Part shown: positions 47,318-55,571 of the stretch, in pieces
Layout of the letters: each line of letters starts with the position of its first letter
How positions within the stretch are numbered: the first letter of the stretch is position 1
NCBI GenBank assembly: GCA_001189215.1
Contig: LFCR01000004.1
Span: forward strand, 186,001-250,000
Source: Parcubacteria bacterium C7867-008
GTDB taxonomy: Bacteria > Patescibacteria > Paceibacteria > UBA9973 > UBA2103
Length of the DNA stretch: 64,000 nucleotides
Reading direction: 5' to 3'
Notes under the pieces: generated by a model
The model's database searches: none
Told to the model about the DNA's origin: nothing
The model's input: the letters and a program-made list of their open reading frames with translations, nothing else
Position numbers and translations under genes: made by a program

Positions 47318-49252
47318 ATGTTTATCGTAACTCGATCACCCAATAATCCTATTATCGTGCCATCTCGTGCACGAGCCTTTGAGGCGATCGGTGCATTCAA
47401 TCCAAGTGTTGTACATAAGGATGGTGTCACCCATTTGTTCTACCGTGCGATGGCAGAACCTGATGTAGTGCGCACTCCCCATCATGGATTCTCAACCATC
47501 GGACACGCAGCAGGATGCGGCGACATGGACTTTGAGGAACGCACGCAGGTGATCGAAGCAACTGAAGACTGGGAACATTATGGTTGTGAAGATCCACGCG
47601 CCACCTTCTTTGAAGGTAAATGGTATGTGTTCTACACGGCTCTTGGTGGATATCCATTTGGTCCTGGGAATATTAAATCTGCGGTTGCTATCGGTGATAG
47701 TCCTGATGCGCTTACCGAAAAGCATTTGGTAACACCCTTTAATGCAAAGGCGGCTACCCTCTTCCCAGAACGTATAAATGGAGATGCGGTGTTACTGGTA
47801 ACGGCACACACCGACTGGACTGAGGATCACCCTCGTCCAACTATCGGTATTGCGCGCTCAAAGAATATTGAGGATTTCTGGAACCCTTCTTTCTGGAATG
47901 AATGGCACGAGCATCTTGCAGATCATGCAATTCCAGATGTTCGCCGTTCAGACACTGAACACATGGAGGTTGCTGCAACCCCTATCCGCATTCCCGAAGG
48001 GTGGCTTCTTGTGTATTCGCATATTCAAGACTACTACGATGAGCATCGCCGTATCTTTGGTGTTGAAGCCCTCTTACTTGATGCCAATGATCCAACAGAG
48101 GTCATTGGAAAGACGGCATATCCATTTATGGTTCCGGAAGAGTCATATGAACGGTATGGAATCGTGGCAAATATTGTATTCCCATCGGGAGCCAGTCTAC
48201 ACGAGGATACCCTTCATATATATTACGGGGCAGCAGATACTTCCTGCGCCACAGCAACGCTTTCTCTTTCTGCCCTACTGGAATCAATGGATGCAAATAA
48301 ACGAAAGAACTTTGCAACTCGTGCAGAAGGCAATCCGATACTCATTCCTATTCCTGAACATTCATGGGAATCACGAGCAGTATTCAACGCAGCTGCAGTT
48401 GATCACTCTGGTTCTGTGCATTTGCTCTATAGAGCTATGGGTGCAGACTCTACCTCCACCATGGGGTACGCACGTCTTGAAGATGGTATCCATGTGACAG
48501 AACGATTGACTGAGCCTGCCTATACGCCCCGCGAATCGTTTGAAGCAAAGGGTGGCGCACCAGACGGTAACTCTGGGTGTGAAGATCCTCGCCTTACTAT
48601 TCTCGATGATACACTCACGGTCTGCTACACCGCATATGATGGACAGGTATCAGTACGCGGCGCAATAAGCACTATTCCTATTAAAGATTTCGTTGACAAG
48701 AAATTTAGGAATTGGAGCACTCCAAAACTCATCACTCCTGAGGGCGTTCCTGATAAGGATGTATGCGTGTTCCCTGAACGTGTAAACGGAAAAATTGTTG
48801 TGATGCATCGACTTGATCCAAACATCTGTATTGCAACTTTCGACTCTCTTGAAGACATAAGCGTCATCGATAGTGGTTTCGACATCATGGGTCCCAGACG
48901 TGGTATGTGGGACGGACATAAGATTGGTGCAGGTGCAGCACCAATACGGGTACCAGAGGGATGGCTCTTCATCTATCACGGCATTGCTCCAGACAAGAAG
49001 ACATATCGCTTGGGCGCTGCTCTACTTGATGAGACTGGTGAACGAGTTATTTCACGCATGGTGGCACCGATACTTGAGCCCGTGGAGGATTGGGAGAAGC
49101 ACGGACAGATTGGAGATGTGGTATTCACCTGCGGTATTGTGCAGCGCGATGACACACTCTTTGTGTATTATGGCGGTGCCGATAGCAAACTTGGTGTTGC
49201 GACTTACTCGGTCTCTGATCTTATGAGGCGCTTACGAGGTACCACTCACTAA
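47318..49252 (+). CDS. Tandem GH130 protein (two beta-propellers in one chain)
   Basis: From ATG 47318, 1 nt after the previous stop, the 644-aa product repeats the GH130 pattern twice: module 1 (about 1-320) with HLFYRAMAEPD, YGCEDPRATFFEG and LFPERINGDAVL; module 2 (about 330-644) with HLLYRAMGADS, SGCEDPRLTILDD and VFPERVNGKIVVMH. Each module ends with an IYYGAADT or VYYGGADS strand. No signal peptide is seen, so it should be cytoplasmic. A fused pair of GH130 units is uncommon. Its overlap in family with the anchored GH130 suggests gene duplication. Confidence 0.86.
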   Translation: MFIVTRSPNNPIIVPSRARAFEAIGAFNPSVVHKDGVTHLFYRAMAEPDVVRTPHHGFSTIGHAAGCGDMDFEERTQVIEATEDWEHYGCEDPRATFFEGKWYVFYTALGGYPFGPGNIKSAVAIGDSPDALTEKHLVTPFNAKAATLFPERINGDAVLLVTAHTDWTEDHPRPTIGIARSKNIEDFWNPSFWNEWHEHLADHAIPDVRRSDTEHMEVAATPIRIPEGWLLVYSHIQDYYDEHRRIFGVEALLLDANDPTEVIGKTAYPFMVPEESYERYGIVANIVFPSGASLHEDTLHIYYGAADTSCATATLSLSALLESMDANKRKNFATRAEGNPILIPIPEHSWESRAVFNAAAVDHSGSVHLLYRAMGADSTSTMGYARLEDGIHVTERLTEPAYTPRESFEAKGGAPDGNSGCEDPRLTILDDTLTVCYTAYDGQVSVRGAISTIPIKDFVDKKFRNWSTPKLITPEGVPDKDVCVFPERVNGKIVVMHRLDPNICIATFDSLEDISVIDSGFDIMGPRRGMWDGHKIGAGAAPIRVPEGWLFIYHGIAPDKKTYRLGAALLDETGERVISRMVAPILEPVEDWEKHGQIGDVVFTCGIVQRDDTLFVYYGGADSKLGVATYSVSDLMRRLRGTTH

Positions 49253-49253
49253 T

Positions 49254-50000
49254 ATGCCAGCACTCATCTTCTTTGACATTGATAAGACGCTCACCTCGAG
49301 CAAGCAGCCACTCACACCAGAGATGGCAGCATTACTTGGTCAGTTACTTGAACGTACAAATGTAGCGATTATTTCTGGAGGTGCTTTTGCGCAGTTCCGT
49401 GAACAGATAATTAATCAACTTCCACACGGCGTATGTCTTGAGCGACTCTATATTCTTCCAACGTCAGGCGCAGCACTCTATACCTATAGAGATGGAATGT
49501 GGAAACCAGTATACGAAGAACACCTTACCGATGCCCAAACTATAAAGATTAAAGACGCTATCGAAACAGCGATACGGGAGACCAGCGTTATTGATTTGTC
49601 CGTACCATCGTTTGGAGATCGTATTGAATTACGTGGTGCACAAGTGACTCTCTCTGCCCTTGGACAACAGGCACCTATCGCTGAGAAAGAGGCCTGGGAT
49701 CCTGATGCGTCCAAGAAACGTATCTTGCGTGATGCAATAGCACCAATGCTTCCCGAGTTTGATGTTAAGACCGGTGGATCAACCAGCATTGATGTAACCC
49801 TTCAAGGAGTGAACAAGGCGTACGGAGTACGTAAGGTTGGAGAGCTTTGCTCATTTCTTATAAGTGACATGTTGTACATCGGCGATGCGTTATACCCAGG
49901 CGGTAACGATGAAGTTGTGAAAGAAACAGGTATACGTACTCATCAAGTGAAAGATCCAGAAGATACGATGCGTGTGATACAAGAAATACTCGTTCGATAA
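49254..50000 (+). CDS. HAD-superfamily phosphatase, eukaryotic-type phosphomannomutase-like
   Basis: The 248-aa protein has the HAD nucleophile motif FFDIDKTLT (D8, D10), an SGG motif II (AIISGGAFAQF), K in a C2B cap, and YIGDALYPGGNDEVVKE, closely matching the GDxTxPGGNDxE signature of eukaryotic-type PMM. It would convert mannose-1-P to mannose-6-P, linking GH130 phosphorylase output to the PMI cupin. It lies 1 nt after the tandem GH130 gene. A plain sugar-phosphate phosphatase is the alternative. Confidence 0.78.
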   Translation: MPALIFFDIDKTLTSSKQPLTPEMAALLGQLLERTNVAIISGGAFAQFREQIINQLPHGVCLERLYILPTSGAALYTYRDGMWKPVYEEHLTDAQTIKIKDAIETAIRETSVIDLSVPSFGDRIELRGAQVTLSALGQQAPIAEKEAWDPDASKKRILRDAIAPMLPEFDVKTGGSTSIDVTLQGVNKAYGVRKVGELCSFLISDMLYIGDALYPGGNDEVVKETGIRTHQVKDPEDTMRVIQEILVR

Positions 50001-50002
50001 GT

Positions 50003-50008
50003 TATTCT
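50003..50008 (+). promoter_or_regulatory. -10 box TATTCT of gene 50015
   Basis: It begins 2 nt after the HAD gene stop and ends 6 nt before the ATG at 50015. Confidence 0.5.
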
Positions 50009-50014
50009 ATATAC

Positions 50015-51940
50015 ATGAATCAGTTCTTCGTTGTACTTCCTGCAATCATTGGCTGCTACTTGGTAACAATTGTATTTGTTGTCGGAGTCATACGTGAGTT
50101 ATGGGTAGTGCATCATCCTGGTACCACCTTCTGGAGTTTCCTTGGACACAAGGAACGGTCTCGTAAAGAGAAGAAGATTAAGGAACCAAAAGTACCCGTT
50201 GTAAAAACTCCTAAAGAGCCCAAACCAGTCAAAGAAAAAGTTGTTACTGTATCTGCACCAGTACTTCCTGAAGTAGCTCACACTCCGCTCTATAAACTTG
50301 TTAACCCACATATTCAGGGTGAGGTTGAAGATTCAACAGAGGAGCGTGAGAAATATTCCAGGGACACCAGTCTTTTCACAAAAACACCTGAGTTGGTTGT
50401 CTATCCAAAAGATGCACACGATGTTTCTGAGTTAGTTAAAACAGCGCGTGCTGCTCGCACCCATGGAATGAATGTATCCATAACGGCACGTTCTGCTGGT
50501 ACTGATATGTCTGGTGGACCGCTCACTAATTCAATTGTTGCGGTCTTCACTAAATATATGAACAAGGTTGGTGCTGTCGGAAAAGATGGTGATCGCGGAT
50601 ATGCCGTAACAGAACCGGGCGTGTTCTATCGTGATTTCGAAAAAGAGACTCTTAAGCAAGGGTACATTCTCCCTTCCTATCCTGCATCTCGTTCAATTTG
50701 TGCCATGGGTGGAATCATCAACAATGATTCTGGTGGCGAGCGTACGCTCGAGTATGGAAAAACTCGTGATTACGTAGAAGAACTAGATGTAGTGCTCTCC
50801 GATGGTACCCAAACCACATTCAAGGCACTTACTGCTCGTGAACTAGCTGAGAAACAAAAGCTCCCTACTCTTGAGGGTTCTATATACAAGCGTATGAGTG
50901 CATTGGTGAGCACATATGCAAAAACTATTGAGAAAGCGAAACCACGTGTTTCAAAGAACTCCGCAGGATATGCCCTTTGGGATATCCATGATCCAAAGAC
51001 CGGAACGTTTAATCTTGCAAAGTTAATCACCGGTGCACAGGGTACCCTCGCTCTTGTTACTAAAGCAAAACTTTCATTAATAAAGCCTCAAGAGCATCGT
51101 GCGATGTTGATTGTATTCCTTTCAGATCTTGAAGTGTTACCACAAGTGGTTAAGAAAGTACTTCCCTTTAATCCTGAGTCTTTCGAATCATTTGACGATC
51201 ACACGCTTAAGCTTGCCGTGCAGTTCATGCCGCAGATGCTCTCACAAATGGGTCTCATGCGGGCTACACGTCTTGGTATCTCCTTCCTCCCTGAGGTTGG
51301 CATGGTGCTTCGTGGTGGTGTACCAAAACTCATACTCATGGCTGAATTCTCTGAAGACACGGCTGAGTATGCACTCAAGCGTGCAGAAGAAGCTCGTGCA
51401 GCACTCACAAGCCTAAAACTTCCAACGAGTATTGCCAGAAACGAACAGGCTGCTGAGAAATACTGGATTGTACGTCGTGAGAGTTTTGCACTTCTCCGTA
51501 AGAATCTTCGTGGTCTCTATGCATCCCCATTCATTGATGACTTCGTGGTTCCTCCAGAAACCTATCCTAAGTTCCTTCCTGAACTTAATGCTCTGCTCGC
51601 AAAGTACGATCTAATCTATACCATTGCAGGACACATCGGGAATGGTAACTTCCATATCATTCCACTTATGGATGTTTCAAAGCCTGAATCTCGCAAGATC
51701 ATTCTTGAGCTTGCCCCACTGGTATACGACATCGTTCTTAAGTATGGTGGCTCCACTACCGGTGAACATAATGATGGGATCATCCGTACTCCTTATCTTG
51801 AACAAATGTTTGGTGCCGATATGGTGAAACTCTTTGGAGAGACAAAGCGTATTTTTGATCCAGAGAATATCTTTAATCCAGGCAAGAAAGTTGGTGGCAC
51901 CTTCGCAGACATCGAAGAAAGCATGCTGCGGCATATGTAG
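50015..51940 (+). CDS. Membrane-anchored FAD-linked oxidase (GlcD/D-lactate dehydrogenase type)
   Basis: The 641-residue protein has an N-terminal membrane helix (VVLPAIIGCYLVTIVFVVGVI), a Lys/Pro-rich linker (KEPKVPVVKTPKEPKPVKEK), a PCMH FAD-binding domain (SITARSAGTDMSGGPL, GGIINNDSGGERTLEYGKT) and an FAD-oxidase C domain (AGHIGNGNFHIIPLMD, TTGEHNDGIIRTPYLEQMFG, FDPENIFNPGKK). Such enzymes oxidise D-2-hydroxy acids such as D-lactate and pass electrons to the membrane or to Fe-S partners. A CPR cell without a respiratory chain may use it with an unusual acceptor. Confidence 0.88.
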   Translation: MNQFFVVLPAIIGCYLVTIVFVVGVIRELWVVHHPGTTFWSFLGHKERSRKEKKIKEPKVPVVKTPKEPKPVKEKVVTVSAPVLPEVAHTPLYKLVNPHIQGEVEDSTEEREKYSRDTSLFTKTPELVVYPKDAHDVSELVKTARAARTHGMNVSITARSAGTDMSGGPLTNSIVAVFTKYMNKVGAVGKDGDRGYAVTEPGVFYRDFEKETLKQGYILPSYPASRSICAMGGIINNDSGGERTLEYGKTRDYVEELDVVLSDGTQTTFKALTARELAEKQKLPTLEGSIYKRMSALVSTYAKTIEKAKPRVSKNSAGYALWDIHDPKTGTFNLAKLITGAQGTLALVTKAKLSLIKPQEHRAMLIVFLSDLEVLPQVVKKVLPFNPESFESFDDHTLKLAVQFMPQMLSQMGLMRATRLGISFLPEVGMVLRGGVPKLILMAEFSEDTAEYALKRAEEARAALTSLKLPTSIARNEQAAEKYWIVRRESFALLRKNLRGLYASPFIDDFVVPPETYPKFLPELNALLAKYDLIYTIAGHIGNGNFHIIPLMDVSKPESRKIILELAPLVYDIVLKYGGSTTGEHNDGIIRTPYLEQMFGADMVKLFGETKRIFDPENIFNPGKKVGGTFADIEESMLRHM

Positions 51941-51993
51941 GGGTTATCCCAGTCCAACATATTGGTAACGGATCTAAATGCTAGGCTCATAAT

Positions 51994-52575
51994 ATGTTTA
52001 CAGGAAGACTCAGTCGCACGCGCTATTGGCAGTTTCTTGCAACTATTTTTGGTATCCAAACAGGCACCTTAATTCTTGCCGTTGCTTTAGGGATCATCAT
52101 TGCAACCATTGTTGAGCCTGCCCTTTGGGCTTCAAAGGATGTAGTCTTTCTGATACTGCTTGCGGTTGTTCCTATGGCAGTCATCGTTCATTTTGTACTG
52201 ATTGGACTTCCTCTCACTATTATTTCTCTTGGTATACAAGTACGCAGAGCACATGATTTTGGATCGAATGGTTCACTCGTGTTTGCTGTTTTAGCACTCT
52301 CTATTATTACGAACATTGCTATGTTCATAACACACAACGAAGGAATCATTTCAATAGTGGCTAATGTGATCGGTCTTGCAATCCTTGGTGTATTCATATG
52401 GATTGGTGTTATTGAAAGTGATCCTGAAGCAAACAAATATGGTGAGAGTATTGATACAAGATCGTTTTGGAATGCATTCATTGGAAAAAAGGGCTGTCGT
52501 AGTTACGCCAGCTGCGTAATCCCCACCTATTCGCTAAAATATTGCAAATTTGTCCATTCTGTAGCATACTGCTAG
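51994..52575 (+). CDS. DUF805-family membrane protein with odd C-terminal extension
   Basis: The 193-aa protein starts with the DUF805 motif FTGRLSRTRYWQF, has four hydrophobic segments and the RRAHDFGSNGSL loop, and reaches the usual family end near residue 167 (FWNAFIGKK). About 26 further residues (GCRSYASCVIPTYSL and so on) are cysteine-rich and unlike the family, so the original stop was probably lost by a frameshift or point change. The function of DUF805 is unknown; phage or lipid roles have been suggested for some. Confidence 0.78.
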   Translation: MFTGRLSRTRYWQFLATIFGIQTGTLILAVALGIIIATIVEPALWASKDVVFLILLAVVPMAVIVHFVLIGLPLTIISLGIQVRRAHDFGSNGSLVFAVLALSIITNIAMFITHNEGIISIVANVIGLAILGVFIWIGVIESDPEANKYGESIDTRSFWNAFIGKKGCRSYASCVIPTYSLKYCKFVHSVAYC

Positions 52576-52674
52576 TGACTCGCCGATTTCCAGAAGCTTT
52601 GTGCGACCGCTCCAAAACGTGTCTCCCCAAGTGTTCGGTGCCAGCGAGGTTATAACCTAGAATTTTCAGCCCAC

Positions 52675-53037
52675 ATGGCAAACAACAAGCTCTATGTCGG
52701 CGGTATTCCATACCGCACGACCGAGGATGAACTCCGCACTGCATTCGAAGAAGCAGGCACGGTAACGTCCGCAAGTATTATCATGGACCGTATGACTAAT
52801 CGTTCACGTGGCTTCGGCTTCGTGGAGATGGCAGACGATGCAATGGCCCAGGCGGCTGTTGATCGTTGGGACGGTAAGGAGATGGATGGCCGTATGCTAT
52901 CAGTATCCTTCGCTCGCCCTCAGGGTGATCGTCCAGCAGGTGATCGTCCCCCACGTCGCGAAGGCGGCTTTGGTGGCGGTAACCGTGGCGGTGGTTATGG
53001 TGATCGCGGCGGCTTCGGCGGCGGCAACAGCTACTAG
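52675..53037 (+). CDS. RRM-type RNA-binding protein with glycine-rich tail
   Basis: The 120-aa protein has one RRM: RNP2 LYVGGI at 6-11 and RNP1 RGFGFVEM near 45-52, followed by SVSFARPQ and a Gly/Arg/Asp tail (GGGNRGGGYGDRGGFGGGN). It is like cyanobacterial Rbp and other bacterial RRM proteins, often cold-induced RNA chaperones. The upstream 100 nt hold TATAAC and TAGAAT boxes. A perfect 18-bp terminator hairpin follows. Confidence 0.94.
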   Translation: MANNKLYVGGIPYRTTEDELRTAFEEAGTVTSASIIMDRMTNRSRGFGFVEMADDAMAQAAVDRWDGKEMDGRMLSVSFARPQGDRPAGDRPPRREGGFGGGNRGGGYGDRGGFGGGNSY

Positions 53038-53045
53038 CACTCGCT

Positions 53046-53085
53046 AAAGAAAAACAGCATCCCTCTGGGATGCTGTTTTTCTTTT
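53046..53085 (+). terminator. Terminator after RRM gene
   Basis: An 18-bp perfect stem (53046-53063/53067-53084) with loop TCT and a T-rich 3' arm. Confidence 0.92.
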
Positions 53086-53133
53086 CATCATTCTCCTATC
53101 AACTCTTTACGATTTCACTACCGCTATCTTGCT

Positions 53134-53214
53134 GCCGTTGCTCTACGCCGGTGGCTTGGTAGCGAGTGAACCCTAGTCACGTTTCACTCGAGGGTCCAAT
53201 TCCCTCCATCGGCT
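53134..53214 (+). tRNA. tRNA-like element (possible degenerate tRNA-Arg, anticodon CCU)
   Basis: A cloverleaf can be drawn: acceptor GCCGTTG/CATCGGC with one U-U mismatch; D-arm CTAC/GTAG with GG in the loop; anticodon arm GTGA/TCAC with 7-nt loop ACCCTAG (anticodon CCU, but C instead of U33); an 8-nt variable region; T-arm GAGGG/CCCTC with loop TCCAATT. The deviations suggest a decayed tRNA or an att-like remnant. An alternative stem GAGTG (53164-53168)/CACTC (53185-53189) competes. Bases 53166-53179 occur again inverted at 53259-53272. Confidence 0.35.
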
Positions 53215-53258
53215 TAGTAAGGATTGACGGTACTGGTGCGTAGGTATAGTGTTATACA

Positions 53259-53272
53259 TGACTAGGGTTCAC
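53259..53272 (-). repeat. Inverted copy of the tRNA-like anticodon arm
   Basis: TGACTAGGGTTCAC is the exact reverse complement of 53166-53179. The similarity extends outward with a 2-nt gap (TAGCG on the minus strand), so about 20 nt are duplicated in inverse orientation, enclosing 79 nt. A TTGACG/TATAGT promoter-like pair lies between the copies (53224-53250). Confidence 0.6.
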
Positions 53273-53294
53273 GCTATCAAACAGCGAGTGGAAC

Positions 53295-53328
53295 AAAGAA
53301 AAAACGGCCGGAAGGCCGTTTTTCTTTT
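53295..53328. terminator. Terminator downstream of the tRNA-like region
   Basis: ACGGCC-GGAA-GGCCGT flanked by an A run and TTTTTCTTTT; it can serve both strands (gene 53345 ends here on the minus strand). Confidence 0.82.
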
Positions 53329-53344
53329 GTCTCCCTTTGTTTTG

Positions 53345-53788
53345 TTACTCCCCAAACGTTTCCTTAATCTCAAGTTTACGTCCTTCTGCCATCCAACCAA
53401 CTAGGTTAGAGAGAGTCATGAAGAATGATGCTACTCCTGCAAGTGCAAGGATAAGGATCACTGGCCACGCATATGGTGTTGCGAAGTATGCGAACACTAT
53501 TATAAAGCTAAACCAGAGGCCTGTGCACCATGGGCAGTTTAGGAGTGCACCCAGGGTGTGTGCAAACGAATTCTCACGTGTGTTTACAAACCAGTCACGG
53601 ATGAACTTAGTTATGACATCGTAGGTAAAGAGACGAGTGAGGCGGAAGATGGCGAGTGCCATGAGAGTGAGATCACGGACCGGCACTTCATAGAAGATGC
53701 GCTCTGAGGCAAAAAGCCACCACGCAGCAAGTGCAACTAAACCAGCAAAGAAGAGTGAGAGTAGGGTGTTCCAGGGGTGTATACGCAT
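53345..53788 (-). CDS. DUF1360-family membrane protein
   Basis: From ATG 53788 (MRIHPWNTLLSLFF) the protein has 147 aa and three to four hydrophobic segments. IFRLTRLFTYDVITKFIRDWFV and LLNCPWCTGLW are the DUF1360 hallmarks. TACAAT lies 8 nt before this ATG in minus sense; the longer start at 53836 overlaps the divergent prmC promoter. Function unknown; the family occurs in spore-formers and CPR bacteria. Confidence 0.82.
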   Translation of the reverse strand: MRIHPWNTLLSLFFAGLVALAAWWLFASERIFYEVPVRDLTLMALAIFRLTRLFTYDVITKFIRDWFVNTRENSFAHTLGALLNCPWCTGLWFSFIIVFAYFATPYAWPVILILALAGVASFFMTLSNLVGWMAEGRKLEIKETFGE

Positions 53789-53824
53789 ATGCAGATATTG
53801 TACTCCGGTTATAGGAATACGCGA

Positions 53825-53830
53825 TAGAAT
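53825..53830 (+). promoter_or_regulatory. -10 box TAGAAT of prmC
   Basis: AGGCAC (6 nt) separates it from the ATG at 53837. Confidence 0.6.
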
Positions 53831-53836
53831 AGGCAC

Positions 53837-54613
53837 ATGGAGGAACCACTAAAGGTCTCGAGGGAAGATATAGCTGCACTTATACGGGATAAGTATCAGG
53901 GGAATGCACCAGATGAAGCTCTGGCAGTCGATATCACAAGACTTATTGACGGTGAGCCGTTGGCGTATGTCATTGGCTGGATTCCCTTTCTATCCCTGCG
54001 TATACGTCTTGATTCTCGTCCTCTCATTCCGCGCCCCGAAACAGAATATTGGACAAACGAACTACTAACTCATCTTCGTGAGAAGTTTGGTACACAGCCA
54101 TTCAGATTACTCGACCTTTGTGCGGGTTCCGGAGCCATTGGTCTTGCGGTATTAAAGGAATTTCCAGAAGCACACGTGTACTTTGCCGATCTTATGCCTG
54201 AACACGTTGCCCAGATTGAACTCAACATCCAAGAGAACAATCTGGACGCATCGAGAGTGGAGATATGTGGAAGCGACCTGTTTAACTCATTTCCTTCCTC
54301 ATGGACAGAGCCTTTTGATGTTATTGCAACCAACCCTCCATATATTCCAGAGGATCGCACTCTAGACAAAAGTGTTACCAACTTTGAACCCCTTGAGGCA
54401 TTATTCTCAGGGAGTTCAGGACTATCGGTTATTACTCGTATTGCACAGGAAGCTCCTATGCGCCTTACACCCGAGGGTGAACTCTGGATTGAGTGCGATA
54501 TTGAGAATATTGGTACTGCCAAAACACTGCTGGATGCGTATGGTGCTCAGCACTCAGATATACGCACTGACCAGTATGGCCGGCCACGATTCGTAGTGTC
54601 ATACTATCCATAA
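53837..54613 (+). CDS. prmC: Release factor glutamine methyltransferase PrmC (HemK)
   Basis: The 258-residue protein has the N-terminal helical part with PLAYVIGWIPF (usually G..F), the LIPRPETE motif, SAM motif LLDLCAGSGAIGLAVL and catalytic NPPYI (about 173-177). It methylates the Gln of GGQ in RF1/RF2. prfA is not in the window. The next gene starts in its stop codon (TAATG). Confidence 0.94.
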   Translation: MEEPLKVSREDIAALIRDKYQGNAPDEALAVDITRLIDGEPLAYVIGWIPFLSLRIRLDSRPLIPRPETEYWTNELLTHLREKFGTQPFRLLDLCAGSGAIGLAVLKEFPEAHVYFADLMPEHVAQIELNIQENNLDASRVEICGSDLFNSFPSSWTEPFDVIATNPPYIPEDRTLDKSVTNFEPLEALFSGSSGLSVITRIAQEAPMRLTPEGELWIECDIENIGTAKTLLDAYGAQHSDIRTDQYGRPRFVVSYYP

Positions 54614-54912
54614 TGACGCCGCCGCCTACCGCGACTCTGAATGACACTGCTCCACGTATTAACCTCATGGAGCAGTTTACGCAGGGAAACTCATCATTTG
54701 GACAACCCGGTGCACTTCCTTCTATTGATCTGAGTGCCATCATCCCAGTGGTCTTTACGATCATATTTCTTATCTGGACCATATACACCCTCGTCATTAT
54801 TTATCACTGGTTCCGCTATCATCACCGATCGTGGTTCGCAGTACCGGCTATAGTCATGCACTTATTTATATCTGGTTTCATTATCCTGTTCATGATTAGT
54901 GGCCTGCGTTGA
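54613..54912 (+). CDS. Small membrane protein, unknown
   Basis: The 99-aa protein begins within the prmC stop and has a polar N-terminal half (TPPPTATLNDTAPRINLMEQF) followed by two membrane helices (IIPVVFTIIFLIWTIYTLVII and FAVPAIVMHLFISGFIILFMI) separated by YHWFRYHHRSW. It is probably translated with the PH-domain gene that starts 1 nt after its stop. No family is recognised. Confidence 0.68.
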   Translation: MTPPPTATLNDTAPRINLMEQFTQGNSSFGQPGALPSIDLSAIIPVVFTIIFLIWTIYTLVIIYHWFRYHHRSWFAVPAIVMHLFISGFIILFMISGLR

Positions 54913-54913
54913 T

Positions 54914-55507
54914 ATGGAAGAATTCGAACTAGAACTTGGTGAGGTCGTGAAGCAGTCGGTACGTCAGCATTGGTTCTTGCTGGTATTGAAGCTGATTCCC
55001 TATATCGTGCTCACCTTGGCACCAATCGTTATCTTGCCGCTCTATGTACTCTTCGCTACTAGTGCGAGTGCAGCAGGAGCACAGGTCCCAGTACTTGATA
55101 TAAGTCTTGGGAATTCACTCGTACGATTCCTCCTTGGCACGTGGTGGCTATTTATCTGGATGGCAACATTCACCATGCTCACGAAATTCTTCCTTACACA
55201 GTGGATTATTACGAGTACTCGTATTGTTGATATCACCCAGGAGAGCCTGTTTAGTCGTCGGGTATCTAGCTTCCTCCTTGCTCGTGTTCAGGACATTACT
55301 ACAGATATTAGTGGGGTCTTCCCTACACTCATTGGATACGGAACACTTAATGTTGAGACCGCAGGACGTGAAGAGAAATTCTCTATGGAAGGTATTGCAC
55401 ATCCAGAAGATGTACGGGATCTCATTATGCGAGAGATTGCTGATCTGCAAAATCATGATGGTCTTGGCACGAAGATAGCAAAGACGGTTGGTAGTGTATT
55501 GATATAG
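54914..55507 (+). CDS. Bacterial PH-domain (YdbS-like) membrane protein
   Basis: From ATG 54914 (MEEFELELGEVVKQSVRQHW) the protein has 197 aa: two membrane helices (LVLKLIPYIVLTLAPIVILP, and FLLGTWWLFIWMATFTML) and a C-terminal bPH2 domain with QWIITSTRIVDITQESLFSRRVSSF, LARVQDITTDISGV and GYGTLNVETAG. Related pairs (YdbS/YdbT) are membrane proteins of poorly known stress roles. Confidence 0.82.
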   Translation: MEEFELELGEVVKQSVRQHWFLLVLKLIPYIVLTLAPIVILPLYVLFATSASAAGAQVPVLDISLGNSLVRFLLGTWWLFIWMATFTMLTKFFLTQWIITSTRIVDITQESLFSRRVSSFLLARVQDITTDISGVFPTLIGYGTLNVETAGREEKFSMEGIAHPEDVRDLIMREIADLQNHDGLGTKIAKTVGSVLI

Positions 55508-55559
55508 CAATGCAAGAGGTATTGTCAGAATCCAGGTGGAGAAAAATACCTTCCTGCGA

Positions 55560-55565
55560 TACACT
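55560..55565 (+). promoter_or_regulatory. -10 box TACACT of hisS
   Basis: It ends 6 nt before ATG 55572 and so argues for this start over the in-frame ATG at 55536. Confidence 0.5.
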
Positions 55566-55571
55566 CAATTT

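Noticed and set aside
53100..53330. SRP RNA, 6S RNA, RNase P RNA or tmRNA in the structured region
   Set aside because: None of their conserved core motifs is present; only a tRNA-like fold could be drawn.
53258..53345. ORF starting at ATG 53258 (MTRVHAIKQRVEQ...)
   Set aside because: It would read through the terminator hairpin without a stop before it; no SD.
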